A stretch of DNA of 64,000 nt, taken from Lanius collurio (Eukaryota; Chordata; Aves; Passeriformes; Laniidae). The stretch spans positions 26,411,208 to 26,475,207 of the forward strand of contig JACBWW010000007.1 of the NCBI GenBank assembly GCA_020086605.1, given 5' to 3'. This document shows positions 49,476 through 61,200 of the stretch, one piece after another (position 1 is the stretch's first letter; the number at the start of each line of letters is the position of its first letter). The notes below the pieces were generated by a model. It saw nothing but the letters and a program-made list of their open reading frames with translations, did no database searches and was not told where the DNA came from. A program made the position numbers and the translations under genes.

Positions 49476-52400
49476 AACACACTGTCATGAAGTGACCTGC
49501 CAAGTCTTGGCCTGCGGACCAATGTGCAGATGCGTCTGTCTTTGTTTTCTCCTGACAGCTTTTATTTTGTGGCTAAAAAGGATTTTAGCCTGTGCTCTGT
49601 GCTTCTGGTCTTCCTATTGTGTTAGCTCTGGTTCCTGTACCCAGCAGCTGTGGTCCTCCAGGTCTCAGATCCGAGAGAAATGCTTTATTTTCCCTAAACC
49701 TGCAACTTCCTATGAGAAGGTCAAGGAGAAAAGGGAGATAAGATGAGGAGGTGAAAACAGGATGGGTTTTTACTCTGGAAGAGTGAAAAGTGTTGTTTCT
49801 TGAGCCCTTTATAACCTGGGTAAAGCACTGGTAGATATTCTGAGAAGAGCCTGCCCCAGTGATGAGGGAACATGGAGAAATCCCCCTAAGCCTTCTTGGT
49901 GCTTCTGGACTGGTGAACATCCTGTTCAGATGAGGTCAATCAGTGATTTATGCACTGATTTATGTTTATTTGAAAAGCTGGTGGGTTCAATTTCCAACAG
50001 AAACTCTCATTATCTATTTACAATAATGCAACTCTGAGACATGTTTAGAATAGTAACACTGAGTTTAGTTATGTCTCTCCAGTATATTTTCTCTCTTTCT
50101 TCTATCTATAATTTAGAAATCCTGAGCATGTCACATTTCTCTGCAAGTCAACAGACCCTGTTATTTGCAGTTACTGAAAATAATATTTTGGCTACAATAA
50201 AGATGGCAGCAATCTGCTTCTGCTTGTTAATGAAATGAAGTGATTCACGTCTAGAAAATGAGAATTCATAGCTCTGAAGAAAGAAATGCCATCCCACAGT
50301 AGTAAACAAAATGAAATTTAGTTTCAACTGTTTAAAAGTAAAAGCTTAGGAGCTTAACTGGAATATTTTAGTGGGGTTTGGATTGGATTTTTTTTTCCTA
50401 TTAGTACTTTTTGTCTTTTGTTTGTCCTACTGTACATCATCTTTTTGATTAGTATCTTTTTATGGGCTGAATTCTGTCTTCCTTCACATAAGAAAATACT
50501 CATCAAATGATATTTACATTAATTACATCTGGATTTATTATTTTCCTCTTTTCACATTGTCTCAGATGCTTAGAGATAATGATAAAAATAAATGGTTTAA
50601 CATAATTTCTAACAAGACAGAAGAGACAGGCCATGGTTGTCAAGGAAAGTGACAGCCACAGACAAGACACACATTGCTTTGTTCTTCCCTTCAAAGCCCT
50701 TGGTTCATCCCTAACATTTCACTCTTTATTACATCAGATAAATGTCTCACATGGGGGTTTTTTTGACAAGCAGGTTTCTCAACAGACTGAGACTTTTTCT
50801 TTTTGTACGACAATCATGTCACATGTGTACAAAAGCACTGGACTAGCACCTGTTTGCTCCTGTTTGGGCTTCTTGTGTGCTTTTGAGCGTTATCACTCAG
50901 AAGACAAATCATCTCTTTTTGATTTAGCAGTCACACCTGGCTTCCCTTCACACCATATGGAGAGAGGAGGGGACCCCCAGATGTGTCTGTCTTGGGGGAA
51001 TTGCCCCCCAAGTACCTGTAGGTTGCCCACATTGCTGCAAAGCCACACTGTGCACAGCTACTGCGACAGTCAAATACCTGGTTACCTGCCCTGGATCCAG
51101 TCTCCAGTCTCACCTCTTCCCACCTGTAAAACGACAAAGTAGCAGCTCCTTTTCTCAGTGAAGAGGCGAAAGTCTGTATATTGTTGATTATCCAGGCAAT
51201 ATGCTGTTGGACTGAAGTTTTTCTGATTTTGGCCTTGAGCCACGTGGGATTAGGGGTTCCTCTGAGCTCAAGAGTTGCAGCTGTGAGAGCACTGAGACAC
51301 TCCTGCAGTGCACTGTGGATGTTGTGGGCACACAGGCTGACAAATCCTGCAGTTGCTGATGTAACCTGCCAGTGCCTGGGCATACAGCTCTGCAGTGGCC
51401 ATCTCCACAGATGCTGGGGTTTTCTTGTCACTCCGTTAGAGTTTCTGTGTCAGGGACTGATGGCAGCATCTGAACTGCTATTTCTCAAGGCCAGAGGCAG
51501 AGCATGGCCAGGAGAAGACAACACCTCACATCAGACACCCTGCCTTGGGAAAACCCTCTTGTGCAGTCTTTCTCACATAATTACACCCCATGTATTTGTG
51601 CTGGTATTCCTAGAGGAGAGCTGTTTCCCAGTTTCATTAATGAATCTTGGCTGACTTTAAATAGAACACAATGTTAAAACAGTTAATTATGTCTGAAATT
51701 GAATGTATTTGGGTTTGCAAGTCTGAGTCTGGAATAACCTACCCAGAGCACTGTGCCTCTGCATAAGAGAAATTAATCTTTTTTTTAATGATATAAAAAT
51801 GTACAATCTACTAATCATGTTTTGAATAAGTAAAAAATAGCACACAAAAATTATATAAATCACCCAAGCTGGTGTTTGACAGTCACTCAGCAGCTGAGTG
51901 AAACACATTCATTTTCTAGGCCTGAATTTAACACTTTTTTCTTCCTAGGTGTAGGCTTGTGTATTTTGTTCTTCAGTGACATTTTCAGAAATCAGAATGT
52001 TTGATTTGAGTACTAAACTGGTTTCAATTAGAAAGCATGAGGAAGCAGTAATGAAAAGCTATTTTCTGAGAAAAAACAGTAGCTGAATGAAGAAAAGTCT
52101 TGAAAAGAGAGAAGGTGCTTAATATTCATGGGCACATTTGAGTTGACTTTTAAGTTCTGTCAAAAGGAAGCCCATTCTTTTGCTTTAATGGCATTTAGAT
52201 TTCCAAGTAGATTGCCCACTTAATTATCCTTTATTAGGCCAGGTATCATTTAGGCCAGGAAAAACACATAACAAAATATATTTGTAAAAGCTTGTGGTCA
52301 ATGATTACCCTGAAATTAACTCTGAAAGAGATTTTCCCATCTAATTTTACTTAAATGGTGTAAGAAGCTTGTTTTTTTTCTTTTTTAATAAAACCTCATT

Positions 52401-54492
52401 TATTACAAGCAAAATGAGCAAAAGTAACACATTTTGTAACGCTTAGAAGTACCACAGTTTTGCACCTTCAAACCACGTAATGACACAGATATAATTGGCA
52501 TCTCTGCAGTGAAAAGCACTACTAAAATGCTAGTGTTCAGCTGCCAAATAATAGCTTCAATTTTGAAATGAATTGGATTAAATGTCCTTTTGTTTGGCTG
52601 TATTTTACTTGGTGATTTAGTGGGTCGTATTATTACTTTTGTAACTAACACCAAAAATGTTTTTTACATGCTTCCATTCAAAAAGCAAAGGAACAAGCCC
52701 TTTCCTTAGTTGTTTAAACTCCAAGTGTGTAAACTCTTCCCTGGAAAAGGGAAGGAAAACTGTTGCAACAATAGGACAGACTAGTTTTTTAAGAAGGTGT
52801 AGCTCCTAATGTAGTCAGGGCTCTGTGCAGGGGAGTTGGGAAGCTTGTCCCCTTAAGGTGAAGCAGCAGCTCCTGGAGGAAATTACCTCTGAGACACAAC
52901 TCAGGTATTACTAGGACATCCCTATTTTAACTGTGACAAGGAAAATAAATAATTGCTCTCTCACTGTCTTTTCAGATGTTTGAAAATCTCCTGAATCCTC
53001 TCAGCCATGACTGTCACCTGCCTCATTTATAAATCAACATGGAGACAGCAGCAGAGATTTGGATCAAACACACTTGATGCATGGGGGTGGAGCAGAAAAG
53101 TCTGCATATGGTGTCTGCACTCAAATCCAGTTTCTGTACTGTGACCACACCTATGAGTCCTGACTCTATTGCTGCTTAGCCAGTTAGCTCTCGTTACAAA
53201 TGTCATATGAAGTATTGCTGCATGAATTTCAGCAGTCACTTCTCATAGATAATGGAGGTTATACCGGTTTATGATTTTAAACACCAACTATGCTTTGAGG
53301 CCAGATAAGGCAAAATGTGCCTGACAGTGGATTTGCTCCTTAATTGAGTGGAAAAGACTGTGCTGAAAGCCCAAAGCTGAAATAAGTCAGAATTTTTCAA
53401 GACAGAGTAGGTGTTCAAGCACTGGAACAGTTTTCTTGGAATCATGATGGATTTCTACCACTTGAGGGTGGGATCTATCTGATCAAATCCTGACAGTGCC
53501 AATGGGTAAACAGAGCCAGTCACCATCTTTTCTGTGGACAGGCAGGATGGAGAGGGAGGCATTCTGAGGACCCACTCTGTGTCAGTCAGAAGTGGACAGT
53601 GGAAGTAGTCATGTGAACTCGAAGAGAAAAGTGCCTGTTTTGCCCCACTGACTGTAAAGAAAGTTTTGGCCAACTGATTAGCCTGTGAATTTCTGTTCTA
53701 TAAATACCACAAGTGATACAAAATGAATTACACCCTAAATTTCTTCTTATCATGCTGCCATAACTCAAGCTTGATACACTGGCTTAGTATGCTAGGGAGA
53801 GTGCAAGGCTCTGATGCTGGTGTCATGCAGAAGCTCAGACTGGATGATGGTTCTCCAGTGGGATAACCATCTGCAAGAAAAAAATCTGCCCAAAGAAGAC
53901 CCTGAGAGGCGTAGGACCAGGGAAAGCTTAACAGTACAGCCAGAAAAGTGGACAAGTTACCACCAGTATGGTCAGAAACAGAAACTTCAAACAGCAATCA
54001 CAGTGGAAACTCTGAGTTTAACTCAATTCTCCTCCTTAATGAGATTGTTCTAGAGAACAAGGTCTGTGGAGCAGAGGAAGATGTTAATAAGGGGAAAGAT
54101 AACAAAAAGGGTGTTGATTTACTGCACTAACTGAAAACTGAAATTATGACAGAAATCAAAATTGATAGAAAAGCAAATTATTTAGGAAATACTTCAACAA
54201 CAACAACAATCCAAAATCAGATCAAGATGTTTTATTTGTTAAGTAGAAATGGAAGTAATAAATAAATAGCTATGTTCAAATGTAACTTTTATCATAAAAC
54301 CCTTGAATGGATTCATGCACAAACATCTTGTTCTGTGGACTACATGAATATGTAATGTATGAATATGTCAGAGGAGCTGTAGCTAGGCTTACCTTTGTAT
54401 GATTTCCCTGCCTTCAAAGTAATGTTCACTGAACGGAGGAAAACCCCAAGGCAGTTCTGGAAGGCACTTCCTGAAGATCCTCATTTTAGCCC
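49476..54492. other. Unique non-coding DNA
   Basis: No supported gene. Frames of 157-169 codons at 50633-51654 overlap a 166-codon frame on the other strand, and none shows a recognisable domain. The part 52380-52660 is AT-rich, complex sequence of possible regulatory type. A short (CAA)n lies near 54187-54210. Confidence 0.6.
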
Positions 54493-54579
54493 CTCACAGA
54501 ATATCCTGAGGTGAAGAGACCCACAAGGATCATGAAGTCCAAGTCCTGGTCCTGCACAGGACAAGTGTAAGAACCACAC
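54493..54579 (-). mobile_element. CR1 LINE 3' tail, minus strand (short)
   Basis: The plus strand reads CTCACAGAATATCCTGAGG, GACCCACAAGGATCATGAAG, TCCAAGTCCTGGTCCTGCAC, AGGACAAGTGTAAGAACCAC. This matches the complement of the common avian CR1 tail variant with 'GACCCACAAGGATCAT' and 'CTGCACAGGACA'. Only ~87 bases remain. Confidence 0.88.
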
Positions 54580-57331
54580 CAGCCCCTTTTGGGTGCTATT
54601 GGGTACTTTATTAAAAATATTTACATAACAATAAGAGCAGCAGAGTTGATTAGGAAGCTACTGGAGAGCACAACCATTCCACTAACTATTCACTTTTTTG
54701 TTAAAATCTTCTATTCTGCATCCAGTAGTACAAGAAGGAACCTGCTGTATCTTCAGTTAGATATTTCCAAGGCTTTATTTTAAATTCTGTTTGAGTGTCT
54801 TGACTGTTACACGTTATTTCTCCATACTGCACAGAAAGAACCTCCCAGGGATTTTTATCGTAATTTGGCAGCTGAGCTCTGCAACATAACTAGATTTCTC
54901 AAAAGACTGAATCATTTTTTTCCTTGCTAATGATTATTAATTTTCTTTTCAGAGGAAATAAAATTCATAGTGAAAATCATTCTTTATTAAATGATATTTG
55001 TAATAATCTGGAACACAGAAAATGAGATTGAACCAAAACTTTTCTTTTTTTTCTTGTTGCAAACAGCTTGCTAACATTTGTCCTTCTGCAAATACTGAGG
55101 ATAGGTATATGGTCTTTGCTATTCTTCCTGTATTACCATTCTGCCCAAGATTGAAGCAAAGGAATAACTATTAATAATTTCTCCCTTCTATTCTTTTTTC
55201 TAAGGGGATTATAGAGTTTCCTCCAAGAAGAAATGGAGTTTCTGGACTGTTAAAGCCATAGGAAAAAAAAAAAAGTAAAAAGACACAGTGAGAGGGAAAA
55301 CCATGCTCTAAAAGAAAGCTTCAAGAAGTATCATAATCACTGAAGTTCTAAAGTTGTTACGTGGGAAACACCACCTAGGAATTTGTGCAGAATTGTGGAG
55401 TGTTTCTGAGTGTAGCTGTTGCAGTTAGGGCTGAAGAAGAGGAAATCTGTTGGCACCTTGATCTCTGCCTCCTTCTTCACTGCAGGTGAGCCTGGGACAG
55501 CAAGAGCCCATCTTCTACAGGGTATTCTTTTCTACTCCCTGCACCCACAGGGCTTGGATTAGGAATGCTGGGAGCTACATCCTTGCCTACTCCCTTTGCT
55601 GCCTGTTTATGGACATGTTGTCCAAAGTTGTCCAAACCCTTTTGGAGGATGATGTTGCCTGACTCTTCCCCAGAGCAACACATTCCAGAAACTCACTTTC
55701 CATTACTTCCAAATCCTCTTCTAGGATTGTAGGGTTTGGTGAATAACAGTTCCTGCAGCCACTTCATTCATCACCTCAATGCTTTTGTGAACCCACACCA
55801 CATTTTCTCTCAGCTCTGCATCAATGCTACCTGCAGCCTGTTGAGCCCTGCCTGAATGGACAGGATTGCTCCACCTGTGCCTGATCACTGGTAGCCTTGT
55901 GAAGGTGTAACTTGTGAGGCTCAGGTCCCCCTGTTCTGCTGTCATCCACACAGATCTATAGGTTTCTGCACTGTCACCTTTCCTGGGGCAGCTCTGTTGT
56001 CTCCTAAGCAGACCTTTGGGCTAAGATCCTACATTTCAACAGGACTGATTTAAACCAGCACTTAGGTGGCACTCACATTCCTGCAGCAGGAATTCCTGTT
56101 GCAGTAATGACAGCTTGATACTCCCTCACCAGTCCCCTATTCCCCATAGGATGCCATACCAAGGATGAGGAAATAGTGCTTGGACTGGAGGGACCATGGT
56201 CACACCAGTGAGTCAGTAGCTGGATGCTGACATCCCAGCCAGATACCATGATGGGATCAGGCTGTGTGCTGTCAAGGGAGATGGAAATCTGATTTTCCTT
56301 TTACCTGGTTGTGGGTTTTCCAGAAGCATGTGTCCTTGAGACTCCCACTCTTCTAATCTTCATTCCTGTCGAGCAGTTCAGTAGGTACTGGAGAGGGAAC
56401 AGAAGAAAGGAGGATGGCTGGGCCAACAAGCTATGCAGTTGCAAAATTTAATTTCCTTTGCATATCAAGGTTTTAACAGAAAAGAGTGAGCAATCCCGGC
56501 TGGTGAGGCATTACTCATTGTCCACAAAAGACTGCAATGAGAGCCTTCTCCCATCTGTCACTCCCTAGACCATGTCTCTGCACCTTCCTGCAGGTTAGAG
56601 CCATCTCCTTACAGCAGTTATCACAGTCTTTGTCAGATGTGTCAAACAAGAAGAGCACAGCACATGTTTTTCAGGGATTGCTCCCTGTAATGAAACATCC
56701 TGGAAAACCTTGTAAATACTGCACAGAAAATTGTAGCCTGCTGTGCCAAAAATTATGTCAAGGTCCCGTGCATGCCTTTCCCTTGGGGACAGTCATTCTG
56801 CACCAGGCACAGGGCATTGCCTCAGAGATTCACAAAGCTCTCATCTTTGGCTATGCTTGAGCAGTTAGGCTTCAGATGTGAAGTCCTAAGGTTCTTGGGC
56901 TGAGCAGTTTTACGGCAGTGTCTTGCAGTGAAACCCCTAGAGCTGAATGCTCACATGCAGGCATTTGCCAGGAGTGATTTGTGGGGTCTAACAGATTTTT
57001 CAGAACAGCAGGAATGTGACCCTTGAGTATGTTGGGAACTCGTGGGAACAGCCAGTGATCTCCTTACTAAGTAGACACTATTAATGCTTCCTCTCTAAAG
57101 TACCTGTGAATGTACAGATGGAGAAAAACAAAACCTTCTGAGTAGACAATTAAAAATGTTCCACATATATAGTGTTTTGTAAAGAGCTCAGCTCTCTGAA
57201 GATTTGGGAGGAGGACAGCTGACTACAGAACCAGGATAGAGCTCTATATTGATGATTTGTTTAATTTTGTATACTAAGCCATGAAATAAAAATTATATCT
57301 TTACTAGAATGTGAAAAGGGCAACTTAGTAT
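54580..57331. other. Unique non-coding DNA
   Basis: No supported gene. It includes a perfect 17-bp palindrome at 56077-56093. A 107-codon frame at 56537-56860 has no motif I recognise and no supporting start or splice context. Confidence 0.55.
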
Positions 57332-57747
57332 TGTAGTGCTAGGTTTGGTTTCGGCAGCTGCAGCTTTCCCTGGGAGCTCAGCAGGGCTCCTCAGGGCAGG
57401 GCAGCCATTCTGTCCTCTCGCAGTCCCTTTCGGACGGCTCTGCACTCTGGCTCCAGCAGCTGTCAGCTCTACAGCACAGTGATGGCAAAGGAGGCAGAGA
57501 AGGGTCTCTCCATGAGGGCTTCAGAGGACCTTTAATGGTTACACCTTTGACCCAGGCACCCCCAGAGGCAGAGAGACCTGGTGATCTGGGTGCAGGGGGG
57601 TTTTAACAGGGGCTCAGGGTCAGTACATGGGCAGAGTTGGGGTACAGGAACCAACAGGGAGAGCCCGAGGGAGTGACCAGGGCTAGGGGGAGGGGAAAGT
57701 GGGGGAAAAATAAGGATAATAAAGCAGTGGGTAAACAGGCCACCACA
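57332..57747 (-). mobile_element. Probable solo LTR, minus strand
   Basis: On the minus strand it runs from TGTGGTG (57747) to CACTACA (57332); these ends are inverted repeats matching at 6 of 7 bases. Inside are a TATA-like GTTAAAACCCC (about 57600), an ATTAAA signal 60-70 bases later (plus 57531-57536) and a GC-rich U5-like part. Size ~416 bp. The flanks (TAGTAT and ACTGAG) do not form a target duplication, so the edges may be slightly off or the flanks mutated. No internal retroviral sequence is adjacent. Confidence 0.5.
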
Positions 57748-57879
57748 ACTGAGGAATTGACTTCTGCATCTAAGAAAGAGTCAAGAAATTACAGCTGCTA
57801 AAGAGCTTACTCTCATTGAATAGACCAAGAAAACAAAATGGCGCAGTTCTCCCATAACCAAAAATCTAGGCTAGAAACA

Positions 57880-58265
57880 CACTGATTTTCCAATATAGAG
57901 TGTTGCAGCCTCCAGTTGTAAGGTGTTTTGAATTATGATAGTGTGCCCCAACCAAACCATCTGTAGTTATCCCTATTGGAGCTCTCAGAGTGAGATCAGG
58001 CTGGAATTACCCTCACCAGCTTCACCTGGCCATCCACCTTCAGGTGTAGCAGGTCAGCTCCTGGAGGGTTTTTAAGCCCAGCCAGAGGGTTCAGTAGGAA
58101 AAAGAAGAAGGAGAGGTGAGAGGGGCTTGTATCTGCTCTGGCTTGTTGTTTGGATTTCCTGGACTAACTTGGCTGCCGATTAGGGGATAGGTTTTGTTGC
58201 TGCCATCATCTTGACTCTGCTTGCCTGGATCTGGAACATCAAGGACTGAAAGACAAACTGTGCTA
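57880..58265 (+). mobile_element. Possible second LTR-like block, plus strand
   Basis: A TATA-like GGTTTTTAAGCCCAGCCAGA (about 58065-58085), followed by purine-rich AAAAAGAAGAAGGAGAGGTG and a GCCTGGATCTGGAACATCAA stretch, resembles the promoter and leader part of avian LTRs. The CTGGA...AACATCA words recall those in the LTRs at 23 and 29 kb. No clear polyadenylation signal or edges were found, so this is a guess from style. Confidence 0.3.
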
Positions 58266-61200
58266 AATTGGAATTGGAAAAAGAGAAGCTAAAAGGCTAA
58301 ATACCAAGACAGCAAGGAATGGATAGAGAGGACTGTGCTGCACTGGTTTAGGAACCAATCTTATTATCTGAAAAGTGTGTGTGGAGCTCCTGGACAAAGT
58401 AAAGGAGCCAATCAAGTAATGTGTAATCTCATGCACAGCAGTTGCAAAATGTGTATGTGCTGTATTAGAGATAAGTTAGCAAAATGGTGTAAGTACTGTC
58501 TTAGGTATAAATACTGTGATAAGTAAGTATAAGTGCACTATATAGGTTATGCATAAATATCTAAAAGTAGTATAATGTGTAAGTATAAGATAAGTAAGCC
58601 TAATATACAAAAGAGGTGAGAAGTAGCTATTATTGAACAAATTAGAAAATGTCAGTTCCTGCATGATGCCCAAAGAGGTGATGCATATTTTAAACAATAA
58701 GAAGTTTCTGTGTAATCACATTGATTTGTTGAACAGAAGTGCTGAGTTCCTGCAGCCTCCATTACATGCTACATCTCAAAAGCTGTTTGATCCTCTAAGC
58801 TATGCAGTCGGAGTGACAAGGAAGATTCTTTCTCCTGGCAGATTCAAACTCCCTCCTTTCACCCTGCCACTTCATCACACCTTGCTGAAATAGCTTACAC
58901 TCAGTGTCACTCAAGACCTATAGAGATCCTTAATTTGTTTTGAATTGCTGAGTTGTTTGGTGAGATACAGTGTTGAACTCTGTCATTGCATTTTCCAGCT
59001 GTGTTAGCCTGGATCAAAGACCAGGAGCTACTCGGCAGTAAAAGCTAGGACCTACAGTGTCAGATGTTAGTTTTATACAGATAGTGCCAGTAAAAGACCT
59101 TGATCTAGCAAACGTAAAATCTGAGAATAGCTGTGCTGATCAGAGGTTGAGCTGTCTCCAAATCCTGTTGCTGACAGTGACTACATGTGCCTGTTTACAA
59201 AAGACTGTCAGGACAGACCAAGCACATAGCAATACTTCCTTATGTGTTATTTAGTCTCCAGCAGCTGGTGGTTCAGGTACTCCTAAACATTAATCAATAC
59301 CTTTGTATTTAACTGCCCTTAATGGGTTTTCTTTTTCAACACATTTAAACTTTTAGCATCCACAGCATCATAAGTCAATGAGCATGGCAGTATAATTATG
59401 CAATGTTTAGAGAAAAATTAATTTTTTTTATTTTGAATCAGCATCCTGCTGAGTTCATTTTATGCCTTTCTTTTATACTAGGGAAGAGTGTTCAGTCACT
59501 GCCTAGTGTAAGTTGCAAACTTAGGGTTACTCATGACTTCATAAAAAACTGCTGCATCCACTTCAGGTACCTCCTTTGGAAATGGAGGATGACTAATTTA
59601 TTTGATTGCTCCTCATTTTAAAGCTGGTCTGTAACTTCAATCATCTTTATTGTCCTTCTCTAATATTTGCCAAATGTTCTAGCTGAATTGAGCAGTTGAG
59701 CTTGATAGGAGTTGTATGGATTGATTTTTGAAGGTATGTTAATTCATATCATTAAGCTGCTGAACTGAAAATGCTTTTTCTGACACAGCACCACTGTAAG
59801 AACTCAGATAATATATATACTCTTTCAAGATACAGAATGAAACTTCTAGTAGTCTAATTATATGCAACATCAGTTAATTTAACAGTTCTTCATTTCATAC
59901 AGTAAGATAAATCTCTGTGAGTTTCCCTTTCATATAAATTTCTGACAGAAATGTAGTGTTTAATTCACAGACAGGGCTATTTTATTAGGACATTAGTTTA
60001 GCAGTAAATATTCAACTTAACAGTTTCAAACAATTAATGCCTTTGCTGCTACACTGTCATCTGAGATAGTAGAGATGCTGTTTGGCTCATGAGAAAAAAA
60101 TTTTTAGTGATACTTTGAAGTTATCAGAACACCAGAAGTGCAACTTCAATATTGAAGAGTTATACCCTGTTTTACCAGAAAGCAAATAATCTAAGCAAAA
60201 CTTTTAAAAGCTCCTTAATGAGGGGTCCCTAAGGGCTCTAATTACTACAGGTACTCAACCCTCAAGTCCACTTGAAATGGGATCTTTCAGGTAAGCTGAA
60301 GGCATTGCTACTATCTCAGGAGAGTGAGCAGTGCTTTACTGTAGCTTGTGCTGGTAAGGAAATTATGGCACGTCTTAAAAACAGCCCTGAGGTTCATACT
60401 ATTATTTTAGCACATTGAGCAGCTGTATCTTCAGTCAATTTAATCAGCAAATTGTATGTCTTTTGGCTTGATCATGACCCAAACTCTTAATTAATTAGCT
60501 CAATTCTGTTCCTCAAACCACTGGAAATGAGGCACATCTTGACTGAAATAATTGTTCTTACCTGATGGGTCCCATTAGAAAAACTGATTTCATGTAGGAC
60601 AGGCAAGCCAAGGATCTCTTATTTTTTGCACACACTTGGAAGCCTAATGCTGTGCTGCAGGTGTGCCCCATCAGGGGACAGTCATTCTCACCCCCTTAGA
60701 TTGGGTTAGATATATGGTACTTACTGATTGTGATCACTTCCTTTCCCCTTCCTTACATTTCTCACCCTATCAAAAAACAATGGAAGGGAAAGAGAAACTT
60801 TATACCTGCTCAAAGTTTTGCAAATAAACCAGCTCAGCATTCCCCTACATTGGTTAAAAAAGGGTTGAAAACACAACCTCAAGTTACAACAAAGTGAAAA
60901 ATGAGAGGAATGATTCATTTAACACCCAGCAATGAAAGCAGTGACTCAGCTGAGAGGGAACAATGAGAATTTATCCACACTTCTCCAGGACTGGAACGAA
61001 CTGCTGTTTGCACTCTTAACTATGGCAGTACTGCCATTTTCCAGCCTCATATTCAATTGATGTTTTTGGCTTAATTCTCAGCTGGGAAACCCTTTTATTT
61101 CTTTTTTTTTCCCCCCTTCCTTTCAGTAGCTTCCAGGTAGCTAATAAAAGACAGCCACCCACGCCAAGCTGTTTATTGCCACCCACTCCCAGTGCCTGTG

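Noticed and set aside
50633..51654. 169- and 157-codon plus frames overlapping a 166-codon minus frame
   Set aside because: Mutually overlapping on both strands, no motif or exon-like borders.
53805..53850. Possible CR1 tail (CAGACTGGATGATGG)
   Set aside because: Only a short word matches; the expected flanking CR1 sequence is missing.
56537..56860. 107-codon frame with several Cys
   Set aside because: No zinc-binding spacing that fits a known domain, and no start or splice support; kept as non-coding.
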